Positions 7,664-15,875 of a DNA stretch of 40,938 nt are shown one piece after another. How positions within the stretch are numbered: position 1 is the stretch's first letter; each line of letters starts with the position of its first letter. Below the pieces are notes generated by a model. It was not told where the DNA came from. It did no database searches and worked only from the letters and a program-made list of their open reading frames with translations. The stretch lies in the NCBI GenBank assembly GCA_029893765.1, contig JARXZD010000013.1:1-40938 (forward strand), in the 5' to 3' direction. Source of the DNA: Bacilli bacterium PM5-9 (GTDB lineage: Bacteria > Bacillota_I > Bacilli_A > JAJDGJ01). A program made the translations under genes and the position numbers.

Positions 7664-8506
7664 TTATGTTAAAGGAATAATTAATGACCAAGTAAATTCA
7701 TCAATTTTCTTTGTTTCTACTAAATTCAAATTACCATTTTCATCATATTTATAATAGTAATTTAACATTTTGTTACCATCTTTTTTCTCTAAATATGCAT
7801 CGCCATTTTTGTTGCTTTTCAATTCACCTTTACTATTATATTTTTTAGTATATTCTACTAAATTATCATAGTGAAAATTTATTTTCCATGACTTAACATT
7901 AGAATCATAGCTAGTATATGATCTATAATATTTTTTGTTTTTATTTTCAATCATTTTATATTTATAAAAATCATGTAAGGTTATTTTCTTTTTATTTTTT
8001 TCTATTATATATTCTTTTTTACTTTTTGTAGCAATTAGTCCATTTTTATATTTAATAGTAAGAATATTTACATTTTCACCTCTAAAAAACGACTTAACAT
8101 ATTTTTTATATGATGTTTTTTGTCCAGCTTTATTAAAATAAATTTTTCTTTCATATTTTTTAAATCTAAACTTGTTGTTTTTATCAAGTGTTTCATAAGA
8201 ATACTTAATATTTATTTCTCGATATTTTTTCTTACTACTTTTAAAGTACTTAATACTATTAATTGTTTTAACTTTGTTATTTTTAAAATATGTATACTTT
8301 ATTATTGTTTTTTGTTTTTTATATTTAATTTCTTTTTTTACAACATTACATTTTTTATCATAATACTTTTTTATTATTTTTCCATTTTGTTGTGTAACAA
8401 TACTTGTTTTTGAACAATTAGCTGCACTAACTTCATTTACAGCATTAATTTTTAAAAACGCCAAGGATAAAAATAAGATAAAAACAATTAGCTTTCTATT
8501 TTTCAA
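7664..8506 (-). CDS. Secreted Lys/Tyr-rich protein with YD/YwqK-like short repeats
   Basis: 280 aa from a TTG start at 8506, preceded by a good SD (AAAGGAG, 7 nt). The frame also opens at a GTG at 8536 without an SD, and that start would bury the signal peptide. The signal peptide is KNRKLIVFILFLSLAFLKINA followed by VSAA. The mature part is very basic and aromatic, and shows irregular repeats of about 20-25 aa in the form 'Y-x-K/N-x-G-x-(I/L)' (KYYDKKCNVVKKEIKY, YFNKAGQKTSYKKY, YKNGLIATKSKKEY, YNSKGELKSNKNGDAY, YDENGNLNLVETKK). These recall the beta-hairpin repeats of RHS/YD or YwqK-type proteins. The family is not recognised. It is flanked by AT-rich, gene-poor sequence and ends at its own terminator. 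Confidence 0.7.
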   Translation of the reverse strand: MKNRKLIVFILFLSLAFLKINAVNEVSAANCSKTSIVTQQNGKIIKKYYDKKCNVVKKEIKYKKQKTIIKYTYFKNNKVKTINSIKYFKSSKKKYREINIKYSYETLDKNNKFRFKKYERKIYFNKAGQKTSYKKYVKSFFRGENVNILTIKYKNGLIATKSKKEYIIEKNKKKITLHDFYKYKMIENKNKKYYRSYTSYDSNVKSWKINFHYDNLVEYTKKYNSKGELKSNKNGDAYLEKKDGNKMLNYYYKYDENGNLNLVETKKIDEFTWSLIIPLT

Positions 8507-8592
8507 TTTACTACTCCTTTCAAAAAAGTTATCCACGACATAAGAAGTGCTGCAATTTATACGAGGCGAAATAGCTGATATTTAAAAAAATA

Positions 8593-8787
8593 TTATATTA
8601 TAAACTTTATTGAAGAAAATATATAAATTGCAACTAGTACTACATATAAAATAAATGAAAATACAACTACATAAATATTGTTTTTCAAAAAAATATCAAT
8701 TGGCTCTCTTATCAAAATAAACTTCAGCAAAATATAAACAATACAAATACTACTTAACAAAATTAAAGATAACAGTATATAAAACAT
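8593..8787 (-). CDS. Small two-TM membrane protein (hypothetical)
   Basis: 64 aa. Two hydrophobic helices, at about 2-27 and 38-61, are separated by a short charged loop (IREPIDIFLKNN). The SD is poor: GGAG lies 13 nt before the ATG. The even hydrophobicity and intact frame argue for a gene, but AT-rich sequence often yields such frames by chance. It lies between the secreted repeat protein and a fragment-like ORF, possibly co-transcribed. No family is recognised. Confidence 0.4.
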   Translation of the reverse strand: MFYILLSLILLSSICIVYILLKFILIREPIDIFLKNNIYVVVFSFILYVVLVAIYIFSSIKFII

Positions 8788-8820
8788 GTTTAATTAACAA
8801 CTCCATTCTATTTAATAGTC

Positions 8821-9075
8821 TTAATAATATAAATAATCAAACCAATATATTCCAGTTTTTACAACTGTATTTCCCTTATTCATTATAATTGCATTTGTAT
8901 ATATGCCTCCATACTCATATCTATTTTTTGGAACTGAGTGACTAAATTTTAAAGTTACAGTAAAATAGGCTCTAGCACTACAATTCACACATTTTGCAGT
9001 TTTTTTACTTATTTTTTTTACAAAATTACTTGTTTTTATTGTTCTTTGTTGAATATATGTTAAAAATGTTGCCAT
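8821..9075 (-). CDS. Short hypothetical ORF, possibly a fragment of an exported protein
   Basis: 84 aa from the ATG at 9075 (MATFLTYIQQRTIKT). It contains one CXXC (KCVNCSARAYF) followed by beta-rich, aromatic sequence (FTVTLKF ... GNTVVKTGIYWFDYLYY) that reads like the C-terminal part of a secreted beta-sandwich. There is no SD. A TATAAT on the minus strand lies only 5-10 nt before the ATG, so expression would need an almost leaderless mRNA. It may be the remnant of a longer gene; in-frame stops occur just upstream. Confidence 0.35.
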   Translation of the reverse strand: MATFLTYIQQRTIKTSNFVKKISKKTAKCVNCSARAYFTVTLKFSHSVPKNRYEYGGIYTNAIIMNKGNTVVKTGIYWFDYLYY

Positions 9076-9671
9076 ATAAACATTATACACTAAATAATAA
9101 ATTTAAAACACTTTTTTCTACTGCATTATAATCACTAAGAACTGAAGATGCCTTTTATACAAAACAAATTAGTTTCATATCCACTCAACTCTTTTTCATT
9201 ATAATACCTTGCTTCATTTTCTTTCTTTATTAACAATTATAGTTTGTTAAATAATAATTTCTCAAATAGTAATAGGGGTCTTAATAAATTTTATCAAATA
9301 AAATTCTATCTTACATTATTTCTTCACATCAGTAAATTTTTATTTTTTATATTATCAATTCTGAAAAGGCATAAACAAAATTATCTTTTATTTTACATCA
9401 AAATTTCTCTTTTTTTCTTTCACATTTTAACCAATTAAAATCTAAACAACAGCCAATATTTTAATTGAAATTAAGCTTGTAAACCCCCTTTATTTTTCTA
9501 AGCTATTGCCCTATAAATATGATACACTAAAAAAGTTTTAAAAAAAGGCATATTGTTTAATTTGTCGTTTTTAATGTCTAATTTGTCATTTTGATAAATA
9601 TTTGTAAACTTTTTGTAGACTATAAGTCGATATTTAAAATATTTTTTATACACCTTTTCTTAAGTTAGCTA
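9076..9671. other. Long AT-rich stretch without a convincing gene; possible decayed coding sequence
   Basis: About 600 bp with no ORF carrying a start, an SD and protein-like composition together. On the minus strand 9135-9236 reads as a 33-codon frame from a TTG with a polar, protein-like run (KKENEARYYNEKEL) ending in TAG, which looks like the tail of a lost gene. Near 9558-9597 the + strand carries TAATTTGTC twice, 20 bp apart, each followed by a T-rich run. No terminal inverted repeats or transposase remnants were seen. Confidence 0.4.
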
Positions 9672-9709
9672 AAAAAAACCTTACATTTTTCAAATATAAA
9701 ATGTAAAGT
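9672..9709 (-). terminator. Terminator of the ABC exporter operon
   Basis: Stem CTTACATTTT (9680-9689) / AAAATGTAAAG (9698-9708). Read leftward it is followed by a run of eight Ts. Confidence 0.9.
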
Positions 9710-9718
9710 TTTAATTCT

Positions 9719-10375
9719 CTATTTTTTTCTTTGTTTAACTAATTTAGTATTCTCTAAAAGATAAACTTCATCACATTGTTTGGCAATTAAATTATCATGT
9801 GTGACAACAATTACTATTTTATTTTCTTTGCTTGCTAAAAGCTTCATTTCACTAATAATCGTATCAGCATTTTTTGCATCAATACTTGCTGTTGGCTCAT
9901 CGGCTAAGATAATTTTAGTATCCGAAAGTAATGCTCTAATAATTGCTATTCTTTGTTGTTGTCCTCCTGATAAAGTAGAAGGAAATTTTGCTAAGTTTAA
10001 ATTATCTAAATTCAACATCTTTAAATAATCAAACATTTTATCTTTTTCAAATACTTTATTTTTTATAAAACAACCTTGCTTTATATTATCTAAAATATCT
10101 AAATACTTAATTAAATTTAATTCTTGAAAAATTATACTAATATTATCTTTATTATATTGATATAATTTTCCTTTATTAATAAGCTCATCATTCAAAATAA
10201 TTTGACCATCAAAATTACTTTCTAAACCAGCAAGAATAGCCAACAAAGTTGATTTACCTTGACCACTCTCACCCTGTATTGCAATAACTCTACCTTCTTT
10301 AAACTTCATATTTACATTTTCTAAAATCATTTGTTTATTGTCATAACTAAATGATAAATCCTTAATTTCTAACAT
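9719..10375 (-). CDS. ABC transporter ATP-binding protein (LolD/MacB type)
   Basis: 218 aa, one nucleotide-binding domain of the MacB/LolD/FtsE class. Walker A GESGQGKST is at 35-43, the Q-loop is around FQELNL, the signature is LSGGQQQR, Walker B is IILADEPTAS and the H-loop is VVTHD. It lies 12 nt downstream of its permease partner. In this class ATP binding drives a mechanotransmission cycle in the permease, and substrates in Gram-positives include peptides and antimicrobial compounds; the substrate here cannot be read from sequence. No two-component system is adjacent. Confidence 0.93.
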   Translation of the reverse strand: MLEIKDLSFSYDNKQMILENVNMKFKEGRVIAIQGESGQGKSTLLAILAGLESNFDGQIILNDELINKGKLYQYNKDNISIIFQELNLIKYLDILDNIKQGCFIKNKVFEKDKMFDYLKMLNLDNLNLAKFPSTLSGGQQQRIAIIRALLSDTKIILADEPTASIDAKNADTIISEMKLLASKENKIVIVVTHDNLIAKQCDEVYLLENTKLVKQRKK

Positions 10376-10387
10376 TTTAATACCCCC

Positions 10388-11788
10388 TTATGAACTAATA
10401 ATCTCTTTTGGTCTTTTAGCTAATGTTTTAGCAAGCGTTGCAATCGTAATAATTAATACTACTATTAAGATAACCAAATAAACTTGAACCATTCCAAAAA
10501 CATTTAGATAAGCCTCAATATCTGATGAAGCCATTTCAGGGCTAAAACTATTCATAGGTCCACCACCCATTTGTCTTGCACCATCTTTAACACCATTTAA
10601 AAGATCCATATTCATTAGTGATGAAATAATACTATTACCAATAAGTTTATTGATTAATAAAGCTATTACATAACCAATCGTTAATAAAATTCCATTTTCC
10701 ATAATAAATTGCATTACAATATTTTTCTTGCTTTCTGAAATTGAATATAAAACACCGATTTCATAATTTCTTTCTTTTATCATTAAATATGAAATGATTG
10801 CTAAAATAATTGATACAATTACTAATACAACTACTTTAGCAATATCAACTATACTTGCTAATTGTGATAATGGCTCAATAGTATTTTTATATACTGAATC
10901 ATTTAAAGACACTTCATAATCACTTGAACTTGTTTCAATAATCTTAAAATAATCATCTTTAAATTGCTCTAAATCATCAACATCATAAATAAAAAATTGT
11001 GTTGTTACTCGATTATTGCTATTACTATCAATTAAACTTGAAAGTGAACTATAACTAGTATACATGATATTTTCAGGAACAGTTTGCAAAGCCATTTCAT
11101 TCAATTCATTATTGTATGAATAAATTCCAACAACTTTATATGTCTTTGTTTTTGAAGTGCTATTAGCATTCACTACCTTAAAAGAACTTCCAATTTTTAA
11201 TGTGTTTGAACTTGCTAATGTTTCACTAACCATAATTTCATTATCTTTCACTGGTAAGTTCCCTGATGATAAAGATATTGTTTCATTAGTAAAATCATTT
11301 TCTAAGTTTAAATGCGAACTGCCAGTAATTCTTAAACCACTAATATTTTCTCTTTGTGGCATATCATTCATTCCACTAGATGAAGAATTATCACTAGTTG
11401 AACTACTATAACTTATTTCTTCAATGCTTGATGATGTTACATTCAAACTAGTACTTTGCATGACATCACTTACATAACCTAATTTTTTTATTTCCTCTAA
11501 TTGCTCATCACTTAAATTTACAAACTTACTTCTAATATCAGATGGTTTGATTTGAGTAGTATCTTCATTAGAGCTTGATTGTCTTTTATTAAAATTCATC
11601 TTTGGAGTAACTGATACTGAAATTCCATTTGTCGTATCTAATTGCTCATAATAATTACTTATTGTTGAGTTTAGCGTTGCTGATAAAAGCAACATACTTG
11701 AAACAATCATAAACAATAACACTAATAAAAAGCTTTTCATTTTTTTGAACCTTAAATATTTAATAGCTCTATCTAAAGTATTTTTCAT
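10388..11788 (-). CDS. FtsX/MacB-type ABC transporter permease
   Basis: 466 aa. One N-terminal TM helix (about 18-40, FLLVLLFMIVSSMLLLSATL) is followed by a large extracytoplasmic MacB-PCD-like domain of about 270 residues, rich in Ser/Thr/Asn, and three C-terminal TM helices (about 317-337, 358-380 and 435-458), the FtsX arrangement. The cytoplasmic coupling segment MIKERNYEIGVLYSISESKK matches the family motif (ERxxEIGxLxAxG) with S-I-S in place of A-x-G. An extracellular loop between the last helices is Gly/Met-rich (ARQMGGGPMNSFSPEM). The SD is good (AAAGGATAGGAT region). It is first in the two-gene operon. Confidence 0.9.
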   Translation of the reverse strand: MKNTLDRAIKYLRFKKMKSFLLVLLFMIVSSMLLLSATLNSTISNYYEQLDTTNGISVSVTPKMNFNKRQSSSNEDTTQIKPSDIRSKFVNLSDEQLEEIKKLGYVSDVMQSTSLNVTSSSIEEISYSSSTSDNSSSSGMNDMPQRENISGLRITGSSHLNLENDFTNETISLSSGNLPVKDNEIMVSETLASSNTLKIGSSFKVVNANSTSKTKTYKVVGIYSYNNELNEMALQTVPENIMYTSYSSLSSLIDSNSNNRVTTQFFIYDVDDLEQFKDDYFKIIETSSSDYEVSLNDSVYKNTIEPLSQLASIVDIAKVVVLVIVSIILAIISYLMIKERNYEIGVLYSISESKKNIVMQFIMENGILLTIGYVIALLINKLIGNSIISSLMNMDLLNGVKDGARQMGGGPMNSFSPEMASSDIEAYLNVFGMVQVYLVILIVVLIITIATLAKTLAKRPKEIISS

Positions 11789-11971
11789 AATATCCTATCC
11801 TTTCTTTTTACTCGTTAATCTTAACCTAACAATATGTTTTCATTTAGTTCATAGTGTGTGATTTAAATATTTTTTTTGTGAATTAATATAATTGTTTAAA
11901 TTACTAATTTATATTATCTATATATACACTTAAAAAACAAAAAAATAATAGATATTAACCCGACAATCTTG

Positions 11972-11977
11972 TATAAT
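11972..11977 (+). promoter_or_regulatory. -10 box upstream of the LCP gene
   Basis: TATAAT 18 nt before the ATG, followed closely by the SD AAAGGAGG (11982-11989). No convincing -35 is at 17 bp. If used, the leader would be very short. Confidence 0.45.
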
Positions 11978-11995
11978 ATATAAAGGAGGTTTTAT

Positions 11996-13582
11996 ATGAA
12001 AAAGAAATTACACATAATTATGGTGGTTGAGATTGTTTTAATTTCACTACTAACTATGGCAAATTTAATATATACATTCCAATCTTTAAAATACACTGTC
12101 GTTAGTAAATTAATAATAGTTGCCTTTTGTTTTCTATTAGCAATTTTATTAATTAATATATTGTTTGATAAATTTTTTCAAAAAAAATGGCAAATGTTTA
12201 TTACGATTTTAATTGTAGTTGCCTTAAACTATGGATTTTTCCAAGTTAACTTATTTCTATATAACTACAATGTAGCTATGGGTAGAATACAAGTACCAAC
12301 AACTTATAAAACAAGTTTAATCGCAAAAAAAGATAGTGAATATAATAAAGTTGATGATATTAATTCAAATACAACTATCGGTATTCAATCAATTAAGTAT
12401 TATGAGAATGGACAAATGGCCTTAGATGAAATAAAAAAATTAAATAAAACAGATAACATTAAACAATATTCTAGTTTAAAGAAAGCATTTACTGCTTTAC
12501 AAAACAATGAAATTGATATGATGAGTGTTAAAGGGTTATCAGATGAAACACTACTAGATATAGATTCTAATCTATCAAAAAATTACAAAGTAATTACAAC
12601 TTTTGAAACAAAAGAAAAAGTAGAAGCTGTTAAAAAAGATATTATCTCAGAACCATTTACGATTTTAATATCTGGAATTGATAGCAGAAGTTCAAAAATA
12701 AGTGATATATCAAATAGTGATTCAAATGTCCTTGTTACTTTTAATCCAAAAACAGGTCGTGTTACCACATTAACTACACCTCGTGATTCATATGTTCAAA
12801 TTCAATGTGGTGGTTATGGTTATGATAAATTGACTCATGCTGCTGCTTATGGTGGAACAAAGTGTGTTAAAAAGACTTTAGAAAAACTATATGATGTTAA
12901 AGTTGATTATACAGTTAGAATTAACTTTGTTGGTGTTATTGAAATCGTCGATGCTTTAGGTGGAATTGAAATCGATGTACCAACAAATACTATGAATGTT
13001 CCTGGACAAGATGTTTGTGAACAAGATTCTCATGGAAAAAAAGGAACAATTTGTTGGAAAGAAGGAGAAGTTAATAAGTTTAATGGTGAAAGTGCTTTAG
13101 CATTCGCTAGAAACAGATATAAGCAAGATGGTGGGGATTTCTATCGTGGACGAAATCAGCAAGTAGTAATAGAAGCTATTCTTAACAAAGCAACTCAAAT
13201 CAATAACATTGATACAATCAATAAACTATTAACAACTATTTCAAAACATATGAGTACAAATATTAATACAAGTGATATTATTTCTTTATATGAAATATTA
13301 GTAGGTATGGATAATAGTATCAATATTGAAAAATTATATATAAGTGGTTCAACTGGCATGGTTGGTGCTGCATCTGTTGTATATCCAAATACTGATGATA
13401 TGAAATATGCAACATATCGAATGAAAGTAGCTCTTGAAGAAGTATATCCACAGTTTCCAACAAATGGATATTATGTAGAAGCTCAAAAGCCTTCAAATGC
13501 AGATGGAAACAATCCATTGAGAACTCAAAAAATGCCTTTTGATTACCAAACACCTACTGCAATTACTAAAACAAGTGAATAA
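11996..13582 (+). CDS. LytR-CpsA-Psr (LCP) family glycopolymer ligase with extra extracellular domain
   Basis: 528 aa. Three TM helices occupy about 5-27, 32-57 and 66-90. Residues 105-215 form an extra domain (LIAKKDSEYNKVDDINSNT, YSSLKKAFTALQNNEIDMMSV) that reads like a lobe of a solute-binding protein. The LCP domain starts near 220: ILISGIDSRSS, then TPRDSYV with the catalytic-type Arg, DKLTHAAAYGG, and ALAFARNRYKQDGGDFYRGRNQQ, the usual Arg-rich active-site region. LCP enzymes transfer teichoic acid or capsule-type polymers from lipid carriers to peptidoglycan. The conserved 'DR' metal/phosphate residues are recognisable. SD AAAGGAGG. The gene ends in its own terminator. Confidence 0.9.
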   Translation: MKKKLHIIMVVEIVLISLLTMANLIYTFQSLKYTVVSKLIIVAFCFLLAILLINILFDKFFQKKWQMFITILIVVALNYGFFQVNLFLYNYNVAMGRIQVPTTYKTSLIAKKDSEYNKVDDINSNTTIGIQSIKYYENGQMALDEIKKLNKTDNIKQYSSLKKAFTALQNNEIDMMSVKGLSDETLLDIDSNLSKNYKVITTFETKEKVEAVKKDIISEPFTILISGIDSRSSKISDISNSDSNVLVTFNPKTGRVTTLTTPRDSYVQIQCGGYGYDKLTHAAAYGGTKCVKKTLEKLYDVKVDYTVRINFVGVIEIVDALGGIEIDVPTNTMNVPGQDVCEQDSHGKKGTICWKEGEVNKFNGESALAFARNRYKQDGGDFYRGRNQQVVIEAILNKATQINNIDTINKLLTTISKHMSTNINTSDIISLYEILVGMDNSINIEKLYISGSTGMVGAASVVYPNTDDMKYATYRMKVALEEVYPQFPTNGYYVEAQKPSNADGNNPLRTQKMPFDYQTPTAITKTSE

Positions 13583-13597
13583 TCACTTGTTTTTTTA
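13569..13597 (+). terminator. LCP gene terminator
   Basis: Perfect stem ACAAGTGA (13571-13578) / TCACTTGT (13583-13590) followed by T7. It overlaps the stop codon. Confidence 0.9.
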
Positions 13598-13626
13598 TTT
13601 GTCTTATTATATTACTTCTTTAAATA

Positions 13627-13635
13627 TGATAAAAT
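13627..13635 (+). promoter_or_regulatory. Extended -10 promoter of the AbrB-DUF998 gene
   Basis: TGATAAAAT, 30 nt before the ATG and downstream of the LCP terminator. No clear -35. Confidence 0.45.
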
Positions 13636-13665
13636 AGTATTGTTAAAAAATGGAGGGAATTTTTT

Positions 13666-14823
13666 ATGGATAATACAAATAGAAGTATTTCAAAAGAAGC
13701 AATTGAATCACTAAATTTAAAAACTGGTGATAAATTATTAGTAGAGTTAACAGATGAAAAAGTTATCATTGAACCACTAAATAAAAATGTTAGTATGCCA
13801 ATGATATCACCATTACACTATTTAATACCAACTATTATTGCATGTATATTATTTATTGGTTTTTCAATTTACGATAATAAAAGTCAAATTCCACTTGTTG
13901 GAGGCTTTTCAATCGCGACATCAGTTATTGTATTAGGTTTTATCAGTGGACTTGCGAGCTTTTTATATTTCTTTATTAAAGGTAAAACAACACAAATTAC
14001 CACATCAAAATATGTCTATTGGAGAAACTTGCCAACAATCATAGCAGCCTTTATTGTCATGTTATTATTTGCCTTATTAATATTTTTTGGATTAATGAAA
14101 TTTGTCTTTCAAGGACTAACTTTTGATCTATTTACATCAGCATTTATTTTTTCATTATTTGTTGGAGTTATTAACTATTATATGATTTATACATCACTAA
14201 CACTTAGCCCAACAAAACTAACAAATGTTTTAATGGTGGTTATTGTTGGTGGAGTAATTGCATCAATGCTGACAAATCATGATAAACAATGGTGGCAATA
14301 CAATTTGAGTTTTCTTGGTACAACTGATGCAACAGGAAGCTGGCAATTTAATTTAACCTTAATGGTGTCAGGATTGTTGATGATCGCTTTAATTGACTTT
14401 ATCTTTGTCTCATTAAAAATCGAATATCCTAAAAGTAAAAGATTACCAATACTTCGAGTTCTATTAACTTTAGTTGCTTTAAATTTGGGTGCTGTGGGGT
14501 TATTTCCATATAGTGATACAGTTTTATTTCAAAAAATTCATAATGGAGTTGCTACTCTTTTAGTTTATTTAGTCATTATTATGATTGTTGGTATAAAATG
14601 GCTTTTACCAAATACATCAAAAAACTTTTTAATAACATCTTACCTTATTGGTGCTACTTTACTTATTGCAGCCATTCTTTTTCAACCAGTAGGTTATCTT
14701 TCATTAACTGCTTTTGAAATAATATCATTTGTTTTAGCATTTAGCTGGATTTTATTATTACTTCAAGATTTACAAAAATTAGTTCAAACAGGAAAAGAAG
14801 TATATGAATTAGATATTAATTAG
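13666..14823 (+). CDS. Membrane protein: N-terminal AbrB/MazE-like hairpin fused to DUF998-like 10-TM region
   Basis: 385 aa. Residues 6-40 (RSISKEAIESLNLKTGDKL, then VELTDEKVIIEPL) match the swapped-hairpin AbrB/MazE DNA-binding fold, including the 'L-x-x-G-D-x-(L/V)' turn and the final IIEPL. The rest is hydrophobic with about ten TM helices from residue 49 to 370. The second half (FLGTTDATGSWQFNLTLMVSGLL, then ALNLGAVGLFPYSDTVLFQKIHN) follows the DUF998 pattern of a 7-TM protein with F-N and H landmarks. Function unknown. The fusion would tether a DNA-binding-type hairpin to the membrane, or reuse it as a dimerisation module. SD GGAGGG. It is convergent with rpsI. Confidence 0.72.
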   Translation: MDNTNRSISKEAIESLNLKTGDKLLVELTDEKVIIEPLNKNVSMPMISPLHYLIPTIIACILFIGFSIYDNKSQIPLVGGFSIATSVIVLGFISGLASFLYFFIKGKTTQITTSKYVYWRNLPTIIAAFIVMLLFALLIFFGLMKFVFQGLTFDLFTSAFIFSLFVGVINYYMIYTSLTLSPTKLTNVLMVVIVGGVIASMLTNHDKQWWQYNLSFLGTTDATGSWQFNLTLMVSGLLMIALIDFIFVSLKIEYPKSKRLPILRVLLTLVALNLGAVGLFPYSDTVLFQKIHNGVATLLVYLVIIMIVGIKWLLPNTSKNFLITSYLIGATLLIAAILFQPVGYLSLTAFEIISFVLAFSWILLLLQDLQKLVQTGKEVYELDIN

Positions 14824-14848
14824 TATTTTGTATAAAAAATAAGCATAT

Positions 14849-14876
14849 AAAAAACACAGAATAATCTGTGTTTTCA
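14849..14876. terminator. Bidirectional terminator between DUF998 gene and rpsI
   Basis: Stem AAAACACAGA (14851-14860) / TCTGTGTTTT (14865-14874), loop ATAA. The A-tract and T-tract on both sides allow use from either strand. Confidence 0.9.
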
Positions 14877-14894
14877 TTTTGTCTAAATATAAAA

Positions 14895-15287
14895 TTAACG
14901 TTTTGAGAATTGAGGTGCACGTCTTGCTCCTTTAAGACCGTATTTTTTACGTTCTTTAACACGAGCATCTCTTGTTACGAATCCTGCTGCTTTTAAAACT
15001 GGGCGATAATCACTACTTGCTTCTAAAAGTGCTCTAGTGATACCTAATCTAATTGCTCCAGTTTGTCCAGTAAATCCACCACCATAGATGTTAACATTAA
15101 CATCAAATTTATCTTTTGTATTAGTTAAAACTAATGGTTGAGATAAATCACTAACTAAAGTTTCAAATGGAAGATATTCTCTTACATCTTTTCCATTGAT
15201 AGTAATCTTTCCACTACCTGGAACTAAAATTACACGCGCTACTGAACTTTTACGACGTCCAGTACCTCTATATTGTACTTGTGACAT
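14895..15287 (-). CDS. rpsI: 30S ribosomal protein S9
   Basis: 130 aa, full length. It begins [17 protein letters not shown], has the conserved [15 protein letters not shown](T)RAL centre, and ends with [16 protein letters not shown], the tail that reaches the P-site tRNA. It lies 17 nt downstream of rplM in the usual rplM-rpsI pair, and shares that operon's L13 leader control. Confidence 0.98.
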   Translation of the reverse strand: MSQVQYRGTGRRKSSVARVILVPGSGKITINGKDVREYLPFETLVSDLSQPLVLTNTKDKFDVNVNIYGGGFTGQTGAIRLGITRALLEASSDYRPVLKAAGFVTRDARVKERKKYGLKGARRAPQFSKR

Positions 15288-15304
15288 AAATATATTCTTC
15301 CTTT

Positions 15305-15742
15305 CTAACCTTTAATCTCTAATACTTCAGGTTGTTGTGCAGCATGAGGATGTTCATTTGTATTATAAACAAATAACTTCATACCTTGTTTACGACCTAA
15401 AGTGTTTTTTGGTAGCATTCCTTTGATTGCTCTTTCAAGCATTTCAACTGGATATTCATTAATCATTGTTTTTGCAGTTCTGACTCTCAATCCACCAATA
15501 TGACCTGAATGGTTGTAATACATTTTCCCTTCAAGTTTATTACCAGTTAATTTAATTTTATCAGCATTTAAGACAATTACATAATCACCACAATCTACAT
15601 TTGGTGTATATGTCGGTTTGTGCTTTCCTCTAAGGATCGTTGCAACTTGACTTGATAATCTACCAAGTGTTATGTCTGTTGCATCGACAACAAACCATTT
15701 ACGTTCAACTGTGCTAGAGTTAGCCATTGTTGTTTGACGCAT
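15305..15742 (-). CDS. rplM: 50S ribosomal protein L13
   Basis: 145 aa. [20 protein letters not shown] matches the N-terminus of Bacillus L13, so the upstream ATG (15742) is the start. It has the hallmark [19 protein letters not shown], the [13 protein letters not shown] segment and the C-terminal [13 protein letters not shown]. The SD is strong (TTAGGAGGAAG). It is the first gene after a structured leader and a consensus promoter. Confidence 0.98.
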   Translation of the reverse strand: MRQTTMANSSTVERKWFVVDATDITLGRLSSQVATILRGKHKPTYTPNVDCGDYVIVLNADKIKLTGNKLEGKMYYNHSGHIGGLRVRTAKTMINEYPVEMLERAIKGMLPKNTLGRKQGMKLFVYNTNEHPHAAQQPEVLEIKG

Positions 15743-15805
15743 TTTTCTTCCTCCTAAATCATTTTGTAGTTTCCGGGGCTACAAAATGACACTAACGTGT
15801 CTAGA
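15743..15805 (-). ncRNA. L13 ribosomal-protein leader (cis-regulatory RNA of rplM-rpsI)
   Basis: The leader contains two adjoining hairpins. The first is GACAC / GTGTC (15788-15801). The second is a 10-bp stem CATTTTGTAG / CTACAAAATG (15760-15788) closing a GCCCCGGAAA-like loop. The rplM SD follows at once. The position, the two-hairpin layout and the sequence fit the L13 leader known from Bacilli, in which L13 is thought to bind its own mRNA and repress the operon. Confidence 0.8.
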
Positions 15806-15807
15806 TA

Positions 15808-15837
15808 ATTATACCTTAATTTTAAGGTCATTGTCAA
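15808..15837 (-). promoter_or_regulatory. rplM-rpsI promoter
   Basis: TTGACA (15832-15837), an 18-bp spacer and TATAAT (15808-15813) on the minus strand. Both hexamers are perfect sigma-A consensus. Transcription would start at the first hairpin of the leader. Confidence 0.9.
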
Positions 15838-15875
15838 TTATTTATAAGTATAAATAACCAATTATTAAAATAAAT

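Noticed and set aside
8120-8413. Rightward 97-aa Phe/Ile-rich frame
   Set aside because: It is the antisense of the Lys/Tyr-rich secreted protein; Phe-rich frames are expected opposite Lys-rich genes.
9244-9438. Rightward 64-aa frame in the AT-rich gap
   Set aside because: No SD, no promoter, and the product is a chance hydrophobic/Phe-rich translation of AT-rich DNA.
7578-9718. Insertion sequence or prophage remnant
   Set aside because: No transposase or integrase motif, no terminal inverted repeats and no target-site duplication were found at the edges.
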